A stretch of 64,000 bases of DNA, from positions 248,001-312,000 of the forward strand of contig NZ_AAXY01000004.1 in the NCBI RefSeq assembly GCF_000169375.1, written 5' to 3'. Below are positions 44,898-55,694 of this stretch, piece by piece. The first letter of the stretch is position 1. Every line of letters begins with the position of its first letter. Under the pieces are notes generated by a model that made no database searches, had not been told where the DNA came from, and saw only the letters and a program-made list of their open reading frames with translations. The position numbers and the translations under genes are program-made. Source of the DNA: Marinobacter sp. ELB17 (GTDB lineage Bacteria; Pseudomonadota; Gammaproteobacteria; Pseudomonadales; Oleiphilaceae).

Positions 44898-45551
44898 ATG
44901 GCAAAAGTTGGAGTAAAAGACACTCGAAAACAGCAGCTTATTGAAGCAACGATGGAGTCGATTGCCGAACTGGGGATGCAGAAGACCACCATTATCAGCA
45001 TCAGCAAACGTGCGGGAATGTCGTCGGGCATCATCAGCCACTATTTCGGTGGTAAGCAGGGCCTGATTGAAGCAGCGCTACGATATTTACTGGACCAGCT
45101 CGGAAAAGAGCTGCTTGAACGTATGGCGAAGACCGACGGGTCGCCGGAACAGCGTCTCAATTGCATCGTTGATGCCAACTTTTCCAATTTCCAGCGCTCG
45201 GCACTGGCGGCAAAAACCTGGTTGAGTTTCTGGGCGCGGTCCACGCATGAGCCCGGGCTGCAGCGTTTGCAACAGATCAACAATGCGCGTCTCTATAGCA
45301 ACCTGCGCTACGCCTTCGCTCAAGTGATGGAGCCTACGGCAGCGACCGAGGCAGCGAGGCAAACGGCTGCGATGATAGACGGCTTCTGGTTGCGCAGTGC
45401 CTTGAGTCTGGACCCACAGGAAAGTTTCGAAGCGGGTGAGCGGCTGTGCAAGCGCTTTGTACAGGACACGCTGGCCCGGCCCCAGACAACATCCGTTAGC
45501 GTCACTCAGAGAGAACAACCGTTAGAGAGAACAATCCATTATTCACGTTAA
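44898..45551 (+). CDS. betI: Choline-responsive TetR-family repressor BetI
   Basis: Represses the choline-to-betaine genes until choline is present. ATG 44898 gives 217 residues starting MAKVGVKDTRKQQLIEATMES, with the BetI-type helix-turn-helix (TIISISKRAGMSSGIISHYFGGK) and a ligand domain with the WLSFWARS segment. An in-frame ATG 72 bases upstream lies over the operator and is not used. It leads the betI-betB-betA operon, 14 bp before betB. Confidence 0.95.
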   Translation: MAKVGVKDTRKQQLIEATMESIAELGMQKTTIISISKRAGMSSGIISHYFGGKQGLIEAALRYLLDQLGKELLERMAKTDGSPEQRLNCIVDANFSNFQRSALAAKTWLSFWARSTHEPGLQRLQQINNARLYSNLRYAFAQVMEPTAATEAARQTAAMIDGFWLRSALSLDPQESFEAGERLCKRFVQDTLARPQTTSVSVTQREQPLERTIHYSR

Positions 45552-45565
45552 GGTTGTAAGTTTTT

Positions 45566-47035
45566 ATGTCCCATTCAATACCTCGTTTACAGAACTTCAT
45601 TCACGGTCACTTCTTTGCCAACCATACCGGTGAGGTGTTTCCGGTTGTCAATCCGGCCACGGGCAAAGTGATCTACGAAGTAGAAATAGCGGATGAATCT
45701 GTGCAGCAGGCCGCCATTGAGAGCGCGCGGGCTGGATTTATAGAGTGGGCTGCCATGCCCGCCGTGCAGCGCAGCCGTATTCTGCTGAAAGCCGTCGCAT
45801 TACTGCGTGAACGTAACGACGAGCTGGCCGCTATTGAGGTTCTGGATACCGGAAAACCCTTGCAGGAAGCGCAAGCGGTGGACATCGTAACCGGTGCAGA
45901 CTCTATTGAATTTTTTGCTGGCCTGGCGCCGTCGATTGAGGGTAACCAGCAGGATCTTGGGGGTGATTTCTATTACACCCGCCGAGAGCCGCTGGGCATC
46001 TGCGCCGGTATCGGCGCCTGGAACTACCCACTACAGATCGCCTGTTGGAAGTCTGCTCCGGCACTGGCGTGTGGCAACGCGATGATCTTCAAACCGTCTG
46101 AAGAAACCCCAATGGGCGCCACCAAACTGGCCCAAATTTATATTGAAGCAGGTGTTCCCGCCGGTGTGTTTAACGTCGTGCAGGGCGCGGCGGAAGTCGG
46201 CTCCTGGCTGACTCACCACTCTGAAATTGCCAAAGTGTCGTTTACCGGCGAAGTAGGCACCGGCAAGAAAGTCATGGCCGCGGCGGCGACCACTGTGAAA
46301 AGTGTCACCATGGAACTGGGTGGCAAATCCCCGCTCATTATTTTTGACGATGCTGATCTGGAGAATGCCATCTCGGCCGCCATGGTGGGTAATTTTTACA
46401 CCCAGGGCGAAATCTGTACCAACGGCACCCGAGTGTTCGTGCATGAGGATATCTATCCGAAATTCATGGAGCGTTTGCTGGAGCGTACCCGCAACAACAT
46501 CCTGCCGGGCGATCCGATGAACCCAAAAACCAACTTTGGTGCGCTTATTTCTGACAAGCACCGCAAGCTGGTATTGAGCTATATCGCTAAAGGTGTGGCA
46601 GAAGGCGCAACACTCCGTCATGGAGGTCATGCGTTTGAGCCGGAAGATTCCAAGGGCGGCTACTTTGTGGAGCCGACCATCTTCACTGACTGCACTGACG
46701 ATATGGCCATCGTGCGGGAAGAGATTTTTGGGCCGGTGATGTCGGTGCTCACGTTCACCACCGAAAATGAAGTGATTGATCGCGCTAATGCGACTGAAAC
46801 CGGACTGGCGGCGGGCGTGTTTACCAATGATATTCGCCGTGCCCACCGGGTTGTTCATCAGATGCAGGCTGGTATTTGCTGGATTAACAGCTACGGAGCT
46901 TCGCCGGCAGAAATGCCCGTGGGCGGCTACAAACTCTCTGGTATTGGCCGCGAAAATGGCCGCGAGACGATCTCTCACTACACCCAGCTCAAGGCTGTGT
47001 ATGTAGGTATGGAAGACATCGACGCACCATTTTAA
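45566..47035 (+). CDS. betB: Betaine aldehyde dehydrogenase
   Basis: Oxidises betaine aldehyde to glycine betaine. The 489-residue product has [39 protein letters not shown] (catalytic glutamate) and [14 protein letters not shown] (nucleophile cysteine), typical of BetB. Second gene of the operon; it sits 26 bp before betA. Makes the second step of betaine synthesis, after BetA. Confidence 0.97.
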   Translation: MSHSIPRLQNFIHGHFFANHTGEVFPVVNPATGKVIYEVEIADESVQQAAIESARAGFIEWAAMPAVQRSRILLKAVALLRERNDELAAIEVLDTGKPLQEAQAVDIVTGADSIEFFAGLAPSIEGNQQDLGGDFYYTRREPLGICAGIGAWNYPLQIACWKSAPALACGNAMIFKPSEETPMGATKLAQIYIEAGVPAGVFNVVQGAAEVGSWLTHHSEIAKVSFTGEVGTGKKVMAAAATTVKSVTMELGGKSPLIIFDDADLENAISAAMVGNFYTQGEICTNGTRVFVHEDIYPKFMERLLERTRNNILPGDPMNPKTNFGALISDKHRKLVLSYIAKGVAEGATLRHGGHAFEPEDSKGGYFVEPTIFTDCTDDMAIVREEIFGPVMSVLTFTTENEVIDRANATETGLAAGVFTNDIRRAHRVVHQMQAGICWINSYGASPAEMPVGGYKLSGIGRENGRETISHYTQLKAVYVGMEDIDAPF

Positions 47036-47061
47036 TTTCGGAGATACAAAGGAGAACGTGT

Positions 47062-48747
47062 GTGAAAGAAAACCAATACGACTTCATCATTGTGGGCGCG
47101 GGCTCTGCTGGCTGTGTGCTGGCTAACCGCCTGACCGAAGATACCCAGCGTAAGGTTCTGCTACTGGAGACCGGTGGTAGCGACAAAAGCATCTTTATTC
47201 AGATGCCGACCGCCTTATCCATTCCGATGAACACCAAAAAGTTCGCCTGGCAGTTCGAAACCGAACCGGAGCCTTATCTGGACAACCGGCGCATGCATTG
47301 CCCACGCGGCAAAGTGCTGGGCGGATCGTCGTCCATCAATGGCATGGTGTACGTGCGTGGTCACGCTCGCGACTTTGATGAATGGGAATCGGAAGGCGCA
47401 GAAGGCTGGAATTACCAACAGGTACTGCCATATTTCAAAAAAGCGGAGACCTGGGCATTCGGCGGTGATCGCTACCGTGGCGGTGACGGTCCGTTGGGCG
47501 TAAACAACGGCAACAACATGCAAAACCCACTGTATAAGGCCTTTATTAACGCAGGTCAGGACGCCGGTTATTTGCCCACAAAGGACTATAACGGCGCCCA
47601 GCAAGAAGGGTTTGGCAGCATGCACATGACGGTTAAAAATGGTCGTCGCTGGTCTACTGCGAATGCGTATCTGCGGCCGGCTATGGATCGCCCTAATCTG
47701 ACCGTGGTTACCCATGCTCTGGTGCACAAAGTGCTTCTCGACGGCAATACCGCTACGGGTGTGCGTTACGAACAGAGCGGTAAGATCCATGAGGTGAAAG
47801 CCACTGAAGAGGTGATTTTGTCGGCAGGGTCCATTGGTTCTCCGCACCTGTTGCAGCTTTCCGGCATTGGTAACCGCGAGGTTCTGGAAAAGGCCGGCAT
47901 TGAGGTGAAGCACGAGCTGCCGGGAGTGGGTGAAAACCTGCAGGATCATCTGGAGTTTTATTTTCAGTTCCGCTGTGAACAGCCGGTGTCGTTAAACCGC
48001 AAGCTCGACTGGTGGAACAAACTGAAAATAGGCGTGCGCTGGATTCTGAAAAAAGATGGCCTTGGCGCCACCAACCACTTCGAATCTTGCGGTTTTATCC
48101 GTTCCAAAGCGGGCGTGGAATGGCCAGATATGCAATACCATTTCCTGCCTGCGGCAATGCGTTATGACGGCAAAGAAGCATTTGACGGCGACGGATTTCA
48201 GTTGCACGTTGGCCACAACAAACCCAAAAGCCGCGGCACCGTAAACGTAAAGTCTGCTGATCCAAAAGAAGCACCACGGATACAGTTCAACTATTTACAG
48301 CACGACGCCGACCGGGAAGGTTTTCGGGCGTGCGTTCGCCTGACCCGGGAGATTATTAACCAGCCAGCAATGGATGAGTACCGCGGGGAGGAAATTCAGC
48401 CAGGTACCGCGGTTGACAGCGACGAGCAAATTGACGCTTTCGTTCGGCAGACGGTAGAGAGCGCTTATCACCCATCCTGCACTTGCAAGATGGGCATCGA
48501 TGAGCGCGCAGTGGTAGACCCGCAAACCCGGGTTCATGGCATCAAAAATCTGCGTGTTGTGGATTCATCGATTTTCCCAACCATACCCAATGGCAACCTG
48601 AACGCGCCTACCATCATGGTTGCTGAGCGAGCCGCCGATCTGATCCGGGGCAAGGAGCCCCTCCAATCTTTAGATGCACCTGTTGTCATGGATGAACAAT
48701 GGCAGGTACGTCAGCGTCCAGGAGAGGCAAAGCGGCAACAGAGCTAG
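47062..48747 (+). CDS. betA: Choline dehydrogenase
   Basis: Membrane-associated GMC-family flavoenzyme oxidising choline to betaine aldehyde (and further). GTG 47062 follows AAAGGAGA by seven bases; the 561-residue product has the FAD-binding [18 protein letters not shown], the GMC signature [21 protein letters not shown] and a C-terminal active-site block [12 protein letters not shown]. Last gene of betIBA; a GC-rich GCCCGCG/CGCGGGC hairpin after the stop is a weak terminator candidate. Confidence 0.97.
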   Translation: MKENQYDFIIVGAGSAGCVLANRLTEDTQRKVLLLETGGSDKSIFIQMPTALSIPMNTKKFAWQFETEPEPYLDNRRMHCPRGKVLGGSSSINGMVYVRGHARDFDEWESEGAEGWNYQQVLPYFKKAETWAFGGDRYRGGDGPLGVNNGNNMQNPLYKAFINAGQDAGYLPTKDYNGAQQEGFGSMHMTVKNGRRWSTANAYLRPAMDRPNLTVVTHALVHKVLLDGNTATGVRYEQSGKIHEVKATEEVILSAGSIGSPHLLQLSGIGNREVLEKAGIEVKHELPGVGENLQDHLEFYFQFRCEQPVSLNRKLDWWNKLKIGVRWILKKDGLGATNHFESCGFIRSKAGVEWPDMQYHFLPAAMRYDGKEAFDGDGFQLHVGHNKPKSRGTVNVKSADPKEAPRIQFNYLQHDADREGFRACVRLTREIINQPAMDEYRGEEIQPGTAVDSDEQIDAFVRQTVESAYHPSCTCKMGIDERAVVDPQTRVHGIKNLRVVDSSIFPTIPNGNLNAPTIMVAERAADLIRGKEPLQSLDAPVVMDEQWQVRQRPGEAKRQQS

Positions 48748-48957
48748 CGCTGCTTCACCATCCCGGCCCGCGGCACAACGCTCGCGGGCTTCGCAAACCA
48801 TCAGTGCCCTATCTTTCCGCAGGATTGAAGCTGCCAGCTAGCGTTTAGGCGTGTTTAATCGAGCGATAAGGTACTTAAGTACCGTTCACCTTGCCCGCCG
48901 GTGCTGCTAACGTGAATTGATCAAACAAACTTCACGCCACCCGTAAAGGACGCTCTT

Positions 48958-49392
48958 ATGCAACCCACCAGGCACGCACTCAAGGCGATGGCGCTTGTGG
49001 TCCTGATCGCCTTGGTGCCGTACACAACACAGGCACAGGCACAGGCACAGCCGGCAGACGACCAGACGCGTGTTGCCCGGGATATGATCCGGGTCCTGGA
49101 AGCCTACGCAGTGTACAAAATGGGCCAGTATGATCTGGCGTTTGAACGCTATATGACCCTAGCTAAAGATGGCAACCGCCAGGGCATGCTGAACGTCGCC
49201 AACATGTACGCGGAAGGCAAAGGGGTTGAGCAAAGTGACGCAAATGCCTTTCAATGGTTCCTCAGACTGGCAGAATCAGGCGACCGTTTCGGTATAGATG
49301 AAACCGCGAAGGGTTACCGTACAGGCAAGGGCGTGCAAGAAAATGCGGAGCAGGCCATACATTGGGAAGAGCAAGCCGGGGTTGGGGACTGA
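48958..49392 (+). CDS. Sel1-repeat periplasmic protein
   Basis: The 144-residue product has a signal peptide (cleavage within the QAQAQAQ run) and two Sel1-type helical repeats (FERYMTLAKDGNRQGMLNVANMYAEGKGVEQSD and FQWFLRLAESGD..YRTGKGVQENAEQAIHW, in parts). Sel1 repeats form solenoids for protein contacts. No neighbour suggests a partner. Confidence 0.85.
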   Translation: MQPTRHALKAMALVVLIALVPYTTQAQAQAQPADDQTRVARDMIRVLEAYAVYKMGQYDLAFERYMTLAKDGNRQGMLNVANMYAEGKGVEQSDANAFQWFLRLAESGDRFGIDETAKGYRTGKGVQENAEQAIHWEEQAGVGD

Positions 49393-49838
49393 CCGATAAA
49401 CAGCCGGGGCCCTGGAACCGGCTACAGGGTCTTCAATGGTGAGCTTTTGCAATCCCTGATAGCTGACTGATCTGTTTTAACGGCCTTCTCTGACTGTAGT
49501 GGTTCAATGATTTGGGAAAGTTATTTAGAGGTTCCCTGGGCTTATATTAAGACACCCCTTCGTTACAAATACTGACAATTAAAAACATATTTATTGCAGA
49601 TATTTCTGTGATCAAGGCCTACTATTTAAGAGTTAATATTTAGAAATCCAAATAGGAAGGCTCGGCTCCCATAATCTACTGTCAGCGCTTAATTTTAGAG
49701 GGTTAATGCGGTTACGGCTGAGGCCAATGATGCCTCATCATATAGTGGCTGGAGGCGCTAGCTAACCACATTGTCTATTTAATATCAGTTTGATATTATT
49801 TATATAAGTTAAAGTCTGCATTGGAATGCTCATTGCAA
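49393..49838. other. AT-rich intergenic stretch
   Basis: About 450 bp without a gene, much more AT-rich than its neighbours from about 49500 on, up to the ice-binding gene. AATATCAGTTTGATATT (49781-49797) is a palindrome. No RNA or ORF recognised. Confidence 0.4.
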
Positions 49839-49860
49839 TATTGTCAGGTAAATGACAATA
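49839..49860. promoter_or_regulatory. Candidate operator upstream of the ice-binding gene
   Basis: TATTGTCA-GGTAAA-TGACAATA, perfect 8-bp arms with a 6-bp centre, about 59 bp before the ATG of the ice-binding protein gene. Looks like a repressor or activator site; no known factor matched. Confidence 0.5.
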
Positions 49861-49918
49861 AACAATATTCACCTTTAATAATTTAATTATCACACACTAA
49901 AACAAGGAAAAAATAACT

Positions 49919-50674
49919 ATGAATATTTCAAAAAAAATACTGTTACCGCTAATTATAGGTGGTTTGTTTTCAGGAAGTACAATAGCAGCGTCTGGCCCGT
50001 CTCCCATAAATTTGAGAAGTGCAGGAAGTTTTGCCGTTCTTAGTCAGAGCGGTATTACCGATGTTTACCGCTCGGCAATTGTTGGCGATGTGGGTACAAG
50101 TCCTATTACTGGTGCAGCGTTACTCCTTGAGTGCGACGAAGTAACCGGAAATATATATACCGTCGATGCGGCTGGTCCGCTTCCCTGTTACGCCATTGCT
50201 CCTAGCTCGCTGTCTGTAGCAATAAACGATATGGGATTTGCATACGAAAACGCAGCAGGACGAACATCGCCCGATTTCACAGAACTTGGTGCGGGTGAAA
50301 TTGGCGGATTAACCCTTGCTCCCGGACTTTACAAATGGTCTTCAGATCTTAACATTAGCACTGACGTCACTTTTTCTGGCGGTCCGAATGATGTCTGGAT
50401 CATGCAGGTGTCAGGCGAACTGACCGAGGCCAGTGCAGTAAAAGTAACCTTAGCGGGTGGCGCCTTAGCTAAGAATATTATCTGGCAGGTTGCAGGTTCA
50501 GTAACGATTGGAACCCATGCACATTTTGAAGGTGTGATACTGGGTAAAACATTGATCGCAGTGAACACGGGTGCGTCAGTTAATGGCAGATTGCTGGCAC
50601 AAAAGGCCGTGACACTTCAAAAAAGCAACATTACAGCGCCTGACAATTTAGGGCTCATAGAACTAAACCCCTAA
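49919..50674 (+). CDS. DUF3494 ice-binding protein
   Basis: Secreted ice-binding (antifreeze) protein of the DUF3494 beta-helix family. The 251-residue product has a signal peptide (cleavage near STIAASG) and the family blocks INLRSAGSFAVLSQSGITDV, AIVGDVGTSPITG, DMGFAYENAAGRTSPDF, GGLTLAPGLYKWSS and GGPNDVWIMQVSGEL, ending with NGRLLAQKAVTLQ. It stands alone, in an AT-rich island with its own palindromic upstream site, and looks acquired. Such proteins shape the brine pocket habitat of sea-ice bacteria. Confidence 0.95.
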   Translation: MNISKKILLPLIIGGLFSGSTIAASGPSPINLRSAGSFAVLSQSGITDVYRSAIVGDVGTSPITGAALLLECDEVTGNIYTVDAAGPLPCYAIAPSSLSVAINDMGFAYENAAGRTSPDFTELGAGEIGGLTLAPGLYKWSSDLNISTDVTFSGGPNDVWIMQVSGELTEASAVKVTLAGGALAKNIIWQVAGSVTIGTHAHFEGVILGKTLIAVNTGASVNGRLLAQKAVTLQKSNITAPDNLGLIELNP

Positions 50675-50754
50675 AACCAGACAGATCGCTAAGTGGTCTT
50701 CCACGACGAAGCTATGGCGATTATCGAAAATCTTAAAGGGCCCTATCGCCTTTT

Positions 50755-50812
50755 CGGAAAACCGGGACCGACGGAAAACCGGGACAGATTTATTTTTGGA
50801 TTTATTTTTGAA
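50755..50812 (+). repeat. GGGACAGATTTATTTT repeat cluster
   Basis: TTCGGAAAACCGGGACCGAC, then GGAAAACCGGGACAGATTTA followed by TTTTTGGATTTATTTTT. Same family as 23388, 29388 and 33842. Confidence 0.6.
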
Positions 50813-50819
50813 GGCGTTT

Positions 50820-50848
50820 ATCGGGGAGGCCCCGCAGGCCTCCCCGAT
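50820..50848. terminator. Hairpin downstream of the SNF transporter gene
   Basis: ATCGGGGAGGCC / GGCCTCCCCGAT, 12-bp perfect arms around CCGCA, 36 bp beyond the transporter's stop and after the ice-binding gene. No long T-run on either side, so it may be a weak or bidirectional terminator. Confidence 0.55.
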
Positions 50849-50883
50849 CCGTTATCGACAGTCTACTTGCCCGACGCTGCTTA

Positions 50884-52290
50884 TTATCCGAACAGGTTGT
50901 AGATAAACACAGCGCCCACAGCCACTGGCGTAATGTAACGCACGGTGATGTACCAAAGGCGGAACATAGGCTTTGACAGCGCCAGCTCCTTCTCCATCGC
51001 CTCCCGCGACATCACCCAGCCGGCAAACACGGCAACCAGAAGTCCGCCCAGGGGCAGCAGAATGTTGGCGGTGAAAAAGTCGAGAAGATCAAAGATCGTT
51101 TTGCCCTCAAGCATGCCGATCCAGCCCAGTGGCGCAAAATCGGACCACAGGTTCAGGGAAAGAATCGATGCAATGCCCAGTAACCAGCACACGAAGCCTG
51201 CGGCCAGCGTGCTAGTCATCCGGTTCATGCTTTTCTGTTCTTCCAGCCACTCAACGATGGGCTCCAGCAGGGAAATACCCGACGTCCAGGCGGCGAATAT
51301 CAGCAATACAAAGAACAGGGTTCCGAACAAGCTGCCCATGGGCATCTGGCCGAATGCCAGCGGCAGGGTCTGAAAGATCAGCCCAGGGCCGGCACCGGGC
51401 TCAAGGCCGTTCGCAAACACAATCGGGAAGATGGCCAGGCCGGCAAGCAGCGCCACCCCGGTATCGATGACGCAGACGGCAATGGAGGTTTTGGCGATGG
51501 ATATGCCTTTCGGCAGATAAGAGCCATAAGCCATCATCACCGCCATGCCAAGGCTCAGAGTGAAGAACGCGTGGCCCAGCGCCACCAGAATGCCCGAGGT
51601 GGTGAGCTTGGAGAAGTCCGGTTGGAACAGGAATGTCACGGCTCGGCCGAACTCACCGGTGGTCATGGCGTAGCCTACAACCGTGAGCAGCAGCAGGAAC
51701 AAGGCCGGCATCAGAAAGGTGACCGCGCGCTCAAGCCCCGCACGAACGCCCTTTGCGACCACAAACATAACCAGAGCCATAAACAGGGTGTGCCACATCA
51801 GCAGCGTTACCGGATCGGCCAGAAGGTCAGAGAAGATGGCGCCAATGGCATCCGCAGATTGGCCTGTGAGTTGCCCGCTGGCCGCTGTGCCCACATAGGA
51901 TACCGCCCAGCCACCAATCACCGAGTAGAACGACAAAATCAGGAAACCGGCGATCACTCCGATGGCACCGACCATGCGCCAGGCCGGGTTCAGCCTGTCG
52001 CGCCCGGCGATCGCCTTCAGGCTGTTAACCGGGCTGCGGCCACCGCGGCGACCAATCAACACTTCGGCCATCATGATCGGCAGGCCGATCGCGGCGATAC
52101 ACAGAAGATAAACCAGTACAAAGGCGCCACCACCATTTTCACCGGTGATGTAGGGGAATTTCCAGACATTACCCAAGCCCACGGCAGAACCCGTGGCCGC
52201 AAGAATAAAAGCAAAGCGTGAGGACCATAGCCCCCGTTTGGCGTTGGAGCCTTCTATTGCTTCCGCAGTGGGCGCATGTGATTCAGACAT
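50884..52290 (-). CDS. Sodium-dependent transporter, NSS/SLC6 family
   Basis: Inner-membrane sodium symporter for an amino acid or related compound. The 468-residue protein has about 11-12 membrane segments and the NSS start GLWSSRFAFILAATGSAVGLGNVWKFPYITGENGGGAFVLVY in parts, with the unwound TM1 Gly-Ser-Ala-Val-Gly region that binds sodium and substrate. 52 bp after the leucine dehydrogenase gene on the same strand, so an amino-acid such as leucine or another branched-chain one is a fair guess. Confidence 0.9.
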   Translation of the reverse strand: MSESHAPTAEAIEGSNAKRGLWSSRFAFILAATGSAVGLGNVWKFPYITGENGGGAFVLVYLLCIAAIGLPIMMAEVLIGRRGGRSPVNSLKAIAGRDRLNPAWRMVGAIGVIAGFLILSFYSVIGGWAVSYVGTAASGQLTGQSADAIGAIFSDLLADPVTLLMWHTLFMALVMFVVAKGVRAGLERAVTFLMPALFLLLLTVVGYAMTTGEFGRAVTFLFQPDFSKLTTSGILVALGHAFFTLSLGMAVMMAYGSYLPKGISIAKTSIAVCVIDTGVALLAGLAIFPIVFANGLEPGAGPGLIFQTLPLAFGQMPMGSLFGTLFFVLLIFAAWTSGISLLEPIVEWLEEQKSMNRMTSTLAAGFVCWLLGIASILSLNLWSDFAPLGWIGMLEGKTIFDLLDFFTANILLPLGGLLVAVFAGWVMSREAMEKELALSKPMFRLWYITVRYITPVAVGAVFIYNLFG

Positions 52291-52342
52291 AATTGTTTCC
52301 TGCTAGATCGTTGTTTTTGTTTGGGAGAGCAAATGGCGTTCA

Positions 52343-53443
52343 TCATCCGGCGGCAACAAGCCGCTCGGGCGATGCCGCAGCTACGCCGGAGTGTTTTCGG
52401 AAACGTTCTTCGGCGAGCGTGTTGGCCACCGCACCGGTTGGCACGCCACTGCGATCCGAGCGTGTAAAGATCTCGGTAAGCGTGCGGCCTATGCCTTCCA
52501 CATGGGCGCTTACCTTCTCTGGTGGAGCGCCGGTGCGTTCGTAGAACACGTCGATGATGCCGCCGGCGTTAATGGCGAAGTCCGGTGCATAAAGGATGCC
52601 GTGGTCCTTTAATGCCTGATCGTGATCCGGGCGTTGCAACAGATTGTTGGCGGCGCCCGCAATGATCGTGGCTTTCAGGCTGGGAATGCTGTCGTCGTTC
52701 AGCACGGCGCCCATGGCGCAGGGGGCAATCACGTCCACCGGCAGGAACAGAATGTCCTCGGCTGAAGCCGCGTGGGCACCCAGTTCATCCACCGCACGTT
52801 GCATGTTCGCGTGATGAATGTCGTATACCCAGAGTTCTGCGCCGGCTTCCCTCAGATGACGGGCCAGGCGGTAACCCACGTTGCCCACACCCTGAATAGC
52901 CACCTTCAACCCGGTTAGATCCTCGCGGCCGAGCTTGTGCTTTACTGCTGCTTTCAAACCCACAAAGGTGCCGTAGGCTGTGGTGGGGGAGGGGTCTCCA
53001 TTACTGGGCTGGCCGTCAAAACCGATGCGCTCGACAAGGCCGGCGACGTGCTTCGTATGCCGCCCCATGATTTTTAGATCTGCCACGCTGGTGCCGGAAT
53101 CTTCGGCGGCAATGTACTGGCCGCCAAGCCCTTCGAGGTGTTTACCTATGGCTTCCAGCAAGGATTCGCTTTTTTGCTTGCGCGGGTCGCCGATGATCAC
53201 CGATTTGCCGCCGCCAAGGTCAAGATTGGCCAGTGCGGATTTGTAAGTCATGCCTTTCGAAAGACGCAGTACATCGCGCAGGGCTTCTTCATCGCTGGCA
53301 TACGGGAACATTCTGCAACCGCCCAGAGCGGGACCACGGGAGGTGTTGTGCACGGCTACAATAGCTTTGAGCCCGGTTTCCGGGTCACAGACGAACGACA
53401 GGTGTTCGTGGTTATCAAATTCGGGATGGCTGAATACGGTCAT
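52343..53443 (-). CDS. ldh: Leucine dehydrogenase (Glu/Leu/Phe/Val dehydrogenase family)
   Basis: NAD-dependent oxidative deamination of branched-chain amino acids. The 366-residue product has [14 protein letters not shown], the lysine-containing [20 protein letters not shown] in parts, and the Rossmann motif [13 protein letters not shown]. Size and the [14 protein letters not shown] start match leucine dehydrogenase. Upstream of the SNF transporter gene, with which it may form an operon. Confidence 0.92.
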   Translation of the reverse strand: MTVFSHPEFDNHEHLSFVCDPETGLKAIVAVHNTSRGPALGGCRMFPYASDEEALRDVLRLSKGMTYKSALANLDLGGGKSVIIGDPRKQKSESLLEAIGKHLEGLGGQYIAAEDSGTSVADLKIMGRHTKHVAGLVERIGFDGQPSNGDPSPTTAYGTFVGLKAAVKHKLGREDLTGLKVAIQGVGNVGYRLARHLREAGAELWVYDIHHANMQRAVDELGAHAASAEDILFLPVDVIAPCAMGAVLNDDSIPSLKATIIAGAANNLLQRPDHDQALKDHGILYAPDFAINAGGIIDVFYERTGAPPEKVSAHVEGIGRTLTEIFTRSDRSGVPTGAVANTLAEERFRKHSGVAAASPERLVAAG

Positions 53444-53486
53444 GGGGGATCACCTCTCTTCCTTGGCCCAAGTGGATGCTGACTCG

Positions 53487-53534
53487 CGGAAATAAAAGGT
53501 GATTATCTGAACAGGTAGACGCGATTGTGCACGG
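53487..53534 (+). repeat. 48-bp repeat upstream of leucine dehydrogenase (second copy at 61061)
   Basis: CGGAAATAAAAGG and later CGCGATTGTGCACGG are shared, without gaps, with 61061-61108 (CGGAAATAAAAGG ... CGCGATTGCGCACCG) upstream of pntA. About three quarters of the 48 positions are the same. Confidence 0.55.
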
Positions 53535-53862
53535 CACAATACGCCTTGGGGACGTGTTGATATAGACATTTTGAAATCCTCTCCACCTGGCCGGATCTCG
53601 GCGGCAGTGGCGGTATTGTTTTTGTCGTCCGGCTTATGGCCGGCGTTTGATTTCATGCGCCCGGATCTCCCGAAGGGGATTGCCCTTGTGGGGTCGGGTT
53701 GACTGTAAGCTAATCGCTGTGAGCTCAGGGGTCAATCGTTAACCGGAAAATCTCCTCCAAACTCAAGTTCATTTTGGAACCTTTTGCTTTACCAGCTCTA
53801 TGGCTGGAAAATAGGTGCGTTCCGGATTTCCGTCACTACTCCACGTTTATAAGGCTATTTGC

Positions 53863-54756
53863 ATGCGTTCTGCGTTCCAGATTTATGTTGTGCCTGCCGT
53901 GTTTGTATGGCTCTGGAGCACCGGGTTTATTGGTGCCAAGTACGGCTTACCCTACGCTGAACCTTTCACGTTGTTGCTTTACCGGATGCTGTTCACGCTG
54001 GTGCTGTTGGGCGTGCTGGCCTTGGTGCTAAAGGTTACCTGGCCGTCTTGGCGCGGGGCGGGACACACTGCGGTTACCGGTTTGCTGGTGCATGGCTGTT
54101 ACCTGGGCGGTGTCTATTACGCCATTCAGGGTGGCATGCCGTCCGGGATTATTTCCCTGATTGTTGGGTTGCAGCCGCTGGTCACGGCGTTGGCGGCGGT
54201 CGTGATATTACGTGAGTCGGTTACTCTGCGGCAGTGGGTGGGTTTGTCGCTGGGATTGCTGGGCGTAAGCTTGGTACTGATGGAAAAGCTGGGTGGCGGG
54301 CCTGGCATAGAGGGCTTTCCCCTTTGGACTCTGGGGTGGGCGATGCTGTCATTGCTTGGTATCTCGGTAGGCACGGTTTACCAGAAGCGCCATGGCGAGA
54401 GCGTTAACCTGGTGGCGGGGACCTTTATTCAGTACAGCGCCGCCTCGGTGTTTTTCGCGATTGGTGCATTCGCGCTTGAAACCCGCGAGGTGGTCTGGAA
54501 CATCCAATTACAGTTGTCTATGGCGTGGCTGGTGTTCGGGGTATCGATCGGTGCCATTCTATTGCTCATGCTGCTGATTCGTCGGGGTGCGGCGTCGCAG
54601 GTGGCCAGTCTGTTTTATTTGGTGCCGCCGGTCACCGCGCTGCAAGCTTTTTGGTTGTTCGATGAGCACCTGGGTGTCTTGGCCATAGCCGGTGGTGTGG
54701 TGTCTATCACCGGTGTGGCATTTGCGGTTACGGGGCGCAAGCAAACGGAACAGTGA
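53863..54756 (+). CDS. EamA/DMT-family transporter
   Basis: ATG 53863 gives 297 residues with ten membrane segments and two EamA repeats (WLWSTGFIGAKYGLPYAEP start; LLGISVGTVYQKRHG at the second repeat). Family members export amino acids or drugs. An extension to GTG 53815 is possible but less likely. Substrate unknown; no obvious partner. Confidence 0.88.
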   Translation: MRSAFQIYVVPAVFVWLWSTGFIGAKYGLPYAEPFTLLLYRMLFTLVLLGVLALVLKVTWPSWRGAGHTAVTGLLVHGCYLGGVYYAIQGGMPSGIISLIVGLQPLVTALAAVVILRESVTLRQWVGLSLGLLGVSLVLMEKLGGGPGIEGFPLWTLGWAMLSLLGISVGTVYQKRHGESVNLVAGTFIQYSAASVFFAIGAFALETREVVWNIQLQLSMAWLVFGVSIGAILLLMLLIRRGAASQVASLFYLVPPVTALQAFWLFDEHLGVLAIAGGVVSITGVAFAVTGRKQTEQ

Positions 54757-54880
54757 TTCTGTTATGCGCCAGCTTCTTTCAGTTGGCGGGCAAGACACAC
54801 TTAAACGCAATGTTTAACCTGACACGGAGCACACGGGCTTCTACAGTAGGCCAATATTGAAAGTTTCGAGGGCAATTCCA

Positions 54881-55387
54881 ATGACATGGCGATCGCTGCT
54901 ACCGCTGTTTACTATCGCGATACTGTTTGGCCTTGGCGGCTGCGCCAGCACTCAGGATCTTCGTACATCAGACAATAATCGCTGGCAGCCGTCAGAGCGG
55001 CCCGCTACCGGTAATGAAATGGCTGCAGCTCAGCAATTCTGGCAGGTGTTCGAGCGCTATGAAGGTACGCCTTACCGCTACGGAGGTACGTCTGCCAGCG
55101 GTTTTGACTGCTCCGGCTTCATCACCACTGCATACCACGAAGCCATAGAGCGCCGTTTACCCCGCACCACTCATCAGATGCTGGCCGCCGGAGAAAGGGT
55201 TCCCCTGGACAACCTGCGCACCGGCGATCTGGTGTTTTTTAATATAAAGGGAAAGGATCAGCACGCCGGCATCTACATGGGCGATGACAGTTTTATTCAC
55301 GCATCGACATCGTCCGGCGTTATGCGCTCATCCCTTAATGGCTACTATTGGCGCGGCCGGATCAGTCAGGCTCGAAGGTTTTATTAG
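54881..55387 (+). CDS. NlpC/P60 lipoprotein peptidase (Spr-like)
   Basis: Probably cleaves peptide cross-links in peptidoglycan. ATG 54881, with GAGGG eight bases before, gives 168 residues with a lipobox (GLGGC) near residue 19 and a catalytic triad: cysteine in FDCSGF, histidine in QHAGIYM, and histidine in FIHAST. An upstream TTG at 54857 is less likely. Confidence 0.92.
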   Translation: MTWRSLLPLFTIAILFGLGGCASTQDLRTSDNNRWQPSERPATGNEMAAAQQFWQVFERYEGTPYRYGGTSASGFDCSGFITTAYHEAIERRLPRTTHQMLAAGERVPLDNLRTGDLVFFNIKGKDQHAGIYMGDDSFIHASTSSGVMRSSLNGYYWRGRISQARRFY

Positions 55388-55443
55388 TCTTCGGTCTGGA
55401 TGCCATCGGTTACCCCTTCAATAAATAACGGTGTATTAAAAGC

Positions 55444-55683
55444 ATGAGTGAAGAACAACCGAATAGCCCATTGCACGGAGTGACGCTTGAGAAGATTGTT
55501 ACCAGGCTGGAACAACATTACGGCTGGGAGGGGTTGGCTCAAAGAATCAACATAAATTGTTTTAAGAGCGATCCGTCCATCAAATCGTCGTTGAAGTTTT
55601 TACGCAGAACTCAGTGGGCCAGAGATAAGGTTGAAGACCTGTATATATCAACGTTTGAAGGAAATCATACGGGGAAGGTGTGA
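55444..55683 (+). CDS. VF530-family small DNA-binding protein (DUF2132)
   Basis: The 79-residue product matches VF530/DUF2132: [45 protein letters not shown] in parts, and [18 protein letters not shown] structural genomics family with presumed DNA-binding role. Small gene, own terminator downstream. Confidence 0.9.
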   Translation: MSEEQPNSPLHGVTLEKIVTRLEQHYGWEGLAQRININCFKSDPSIKSSLKFLRRTQWARDKVEDLYISTFEGNHTGKV

Positions 55684-55694
55684 CCACAATGGGT

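Noticed and set aside
49781-49797. AATATCA-GTT-TGATATT as a third SahR site
   Set aside because: Lacks the AAA/TTT inner bases, has a different centre length and lies in an AT-rich stretch far from SAM-cycle genes.
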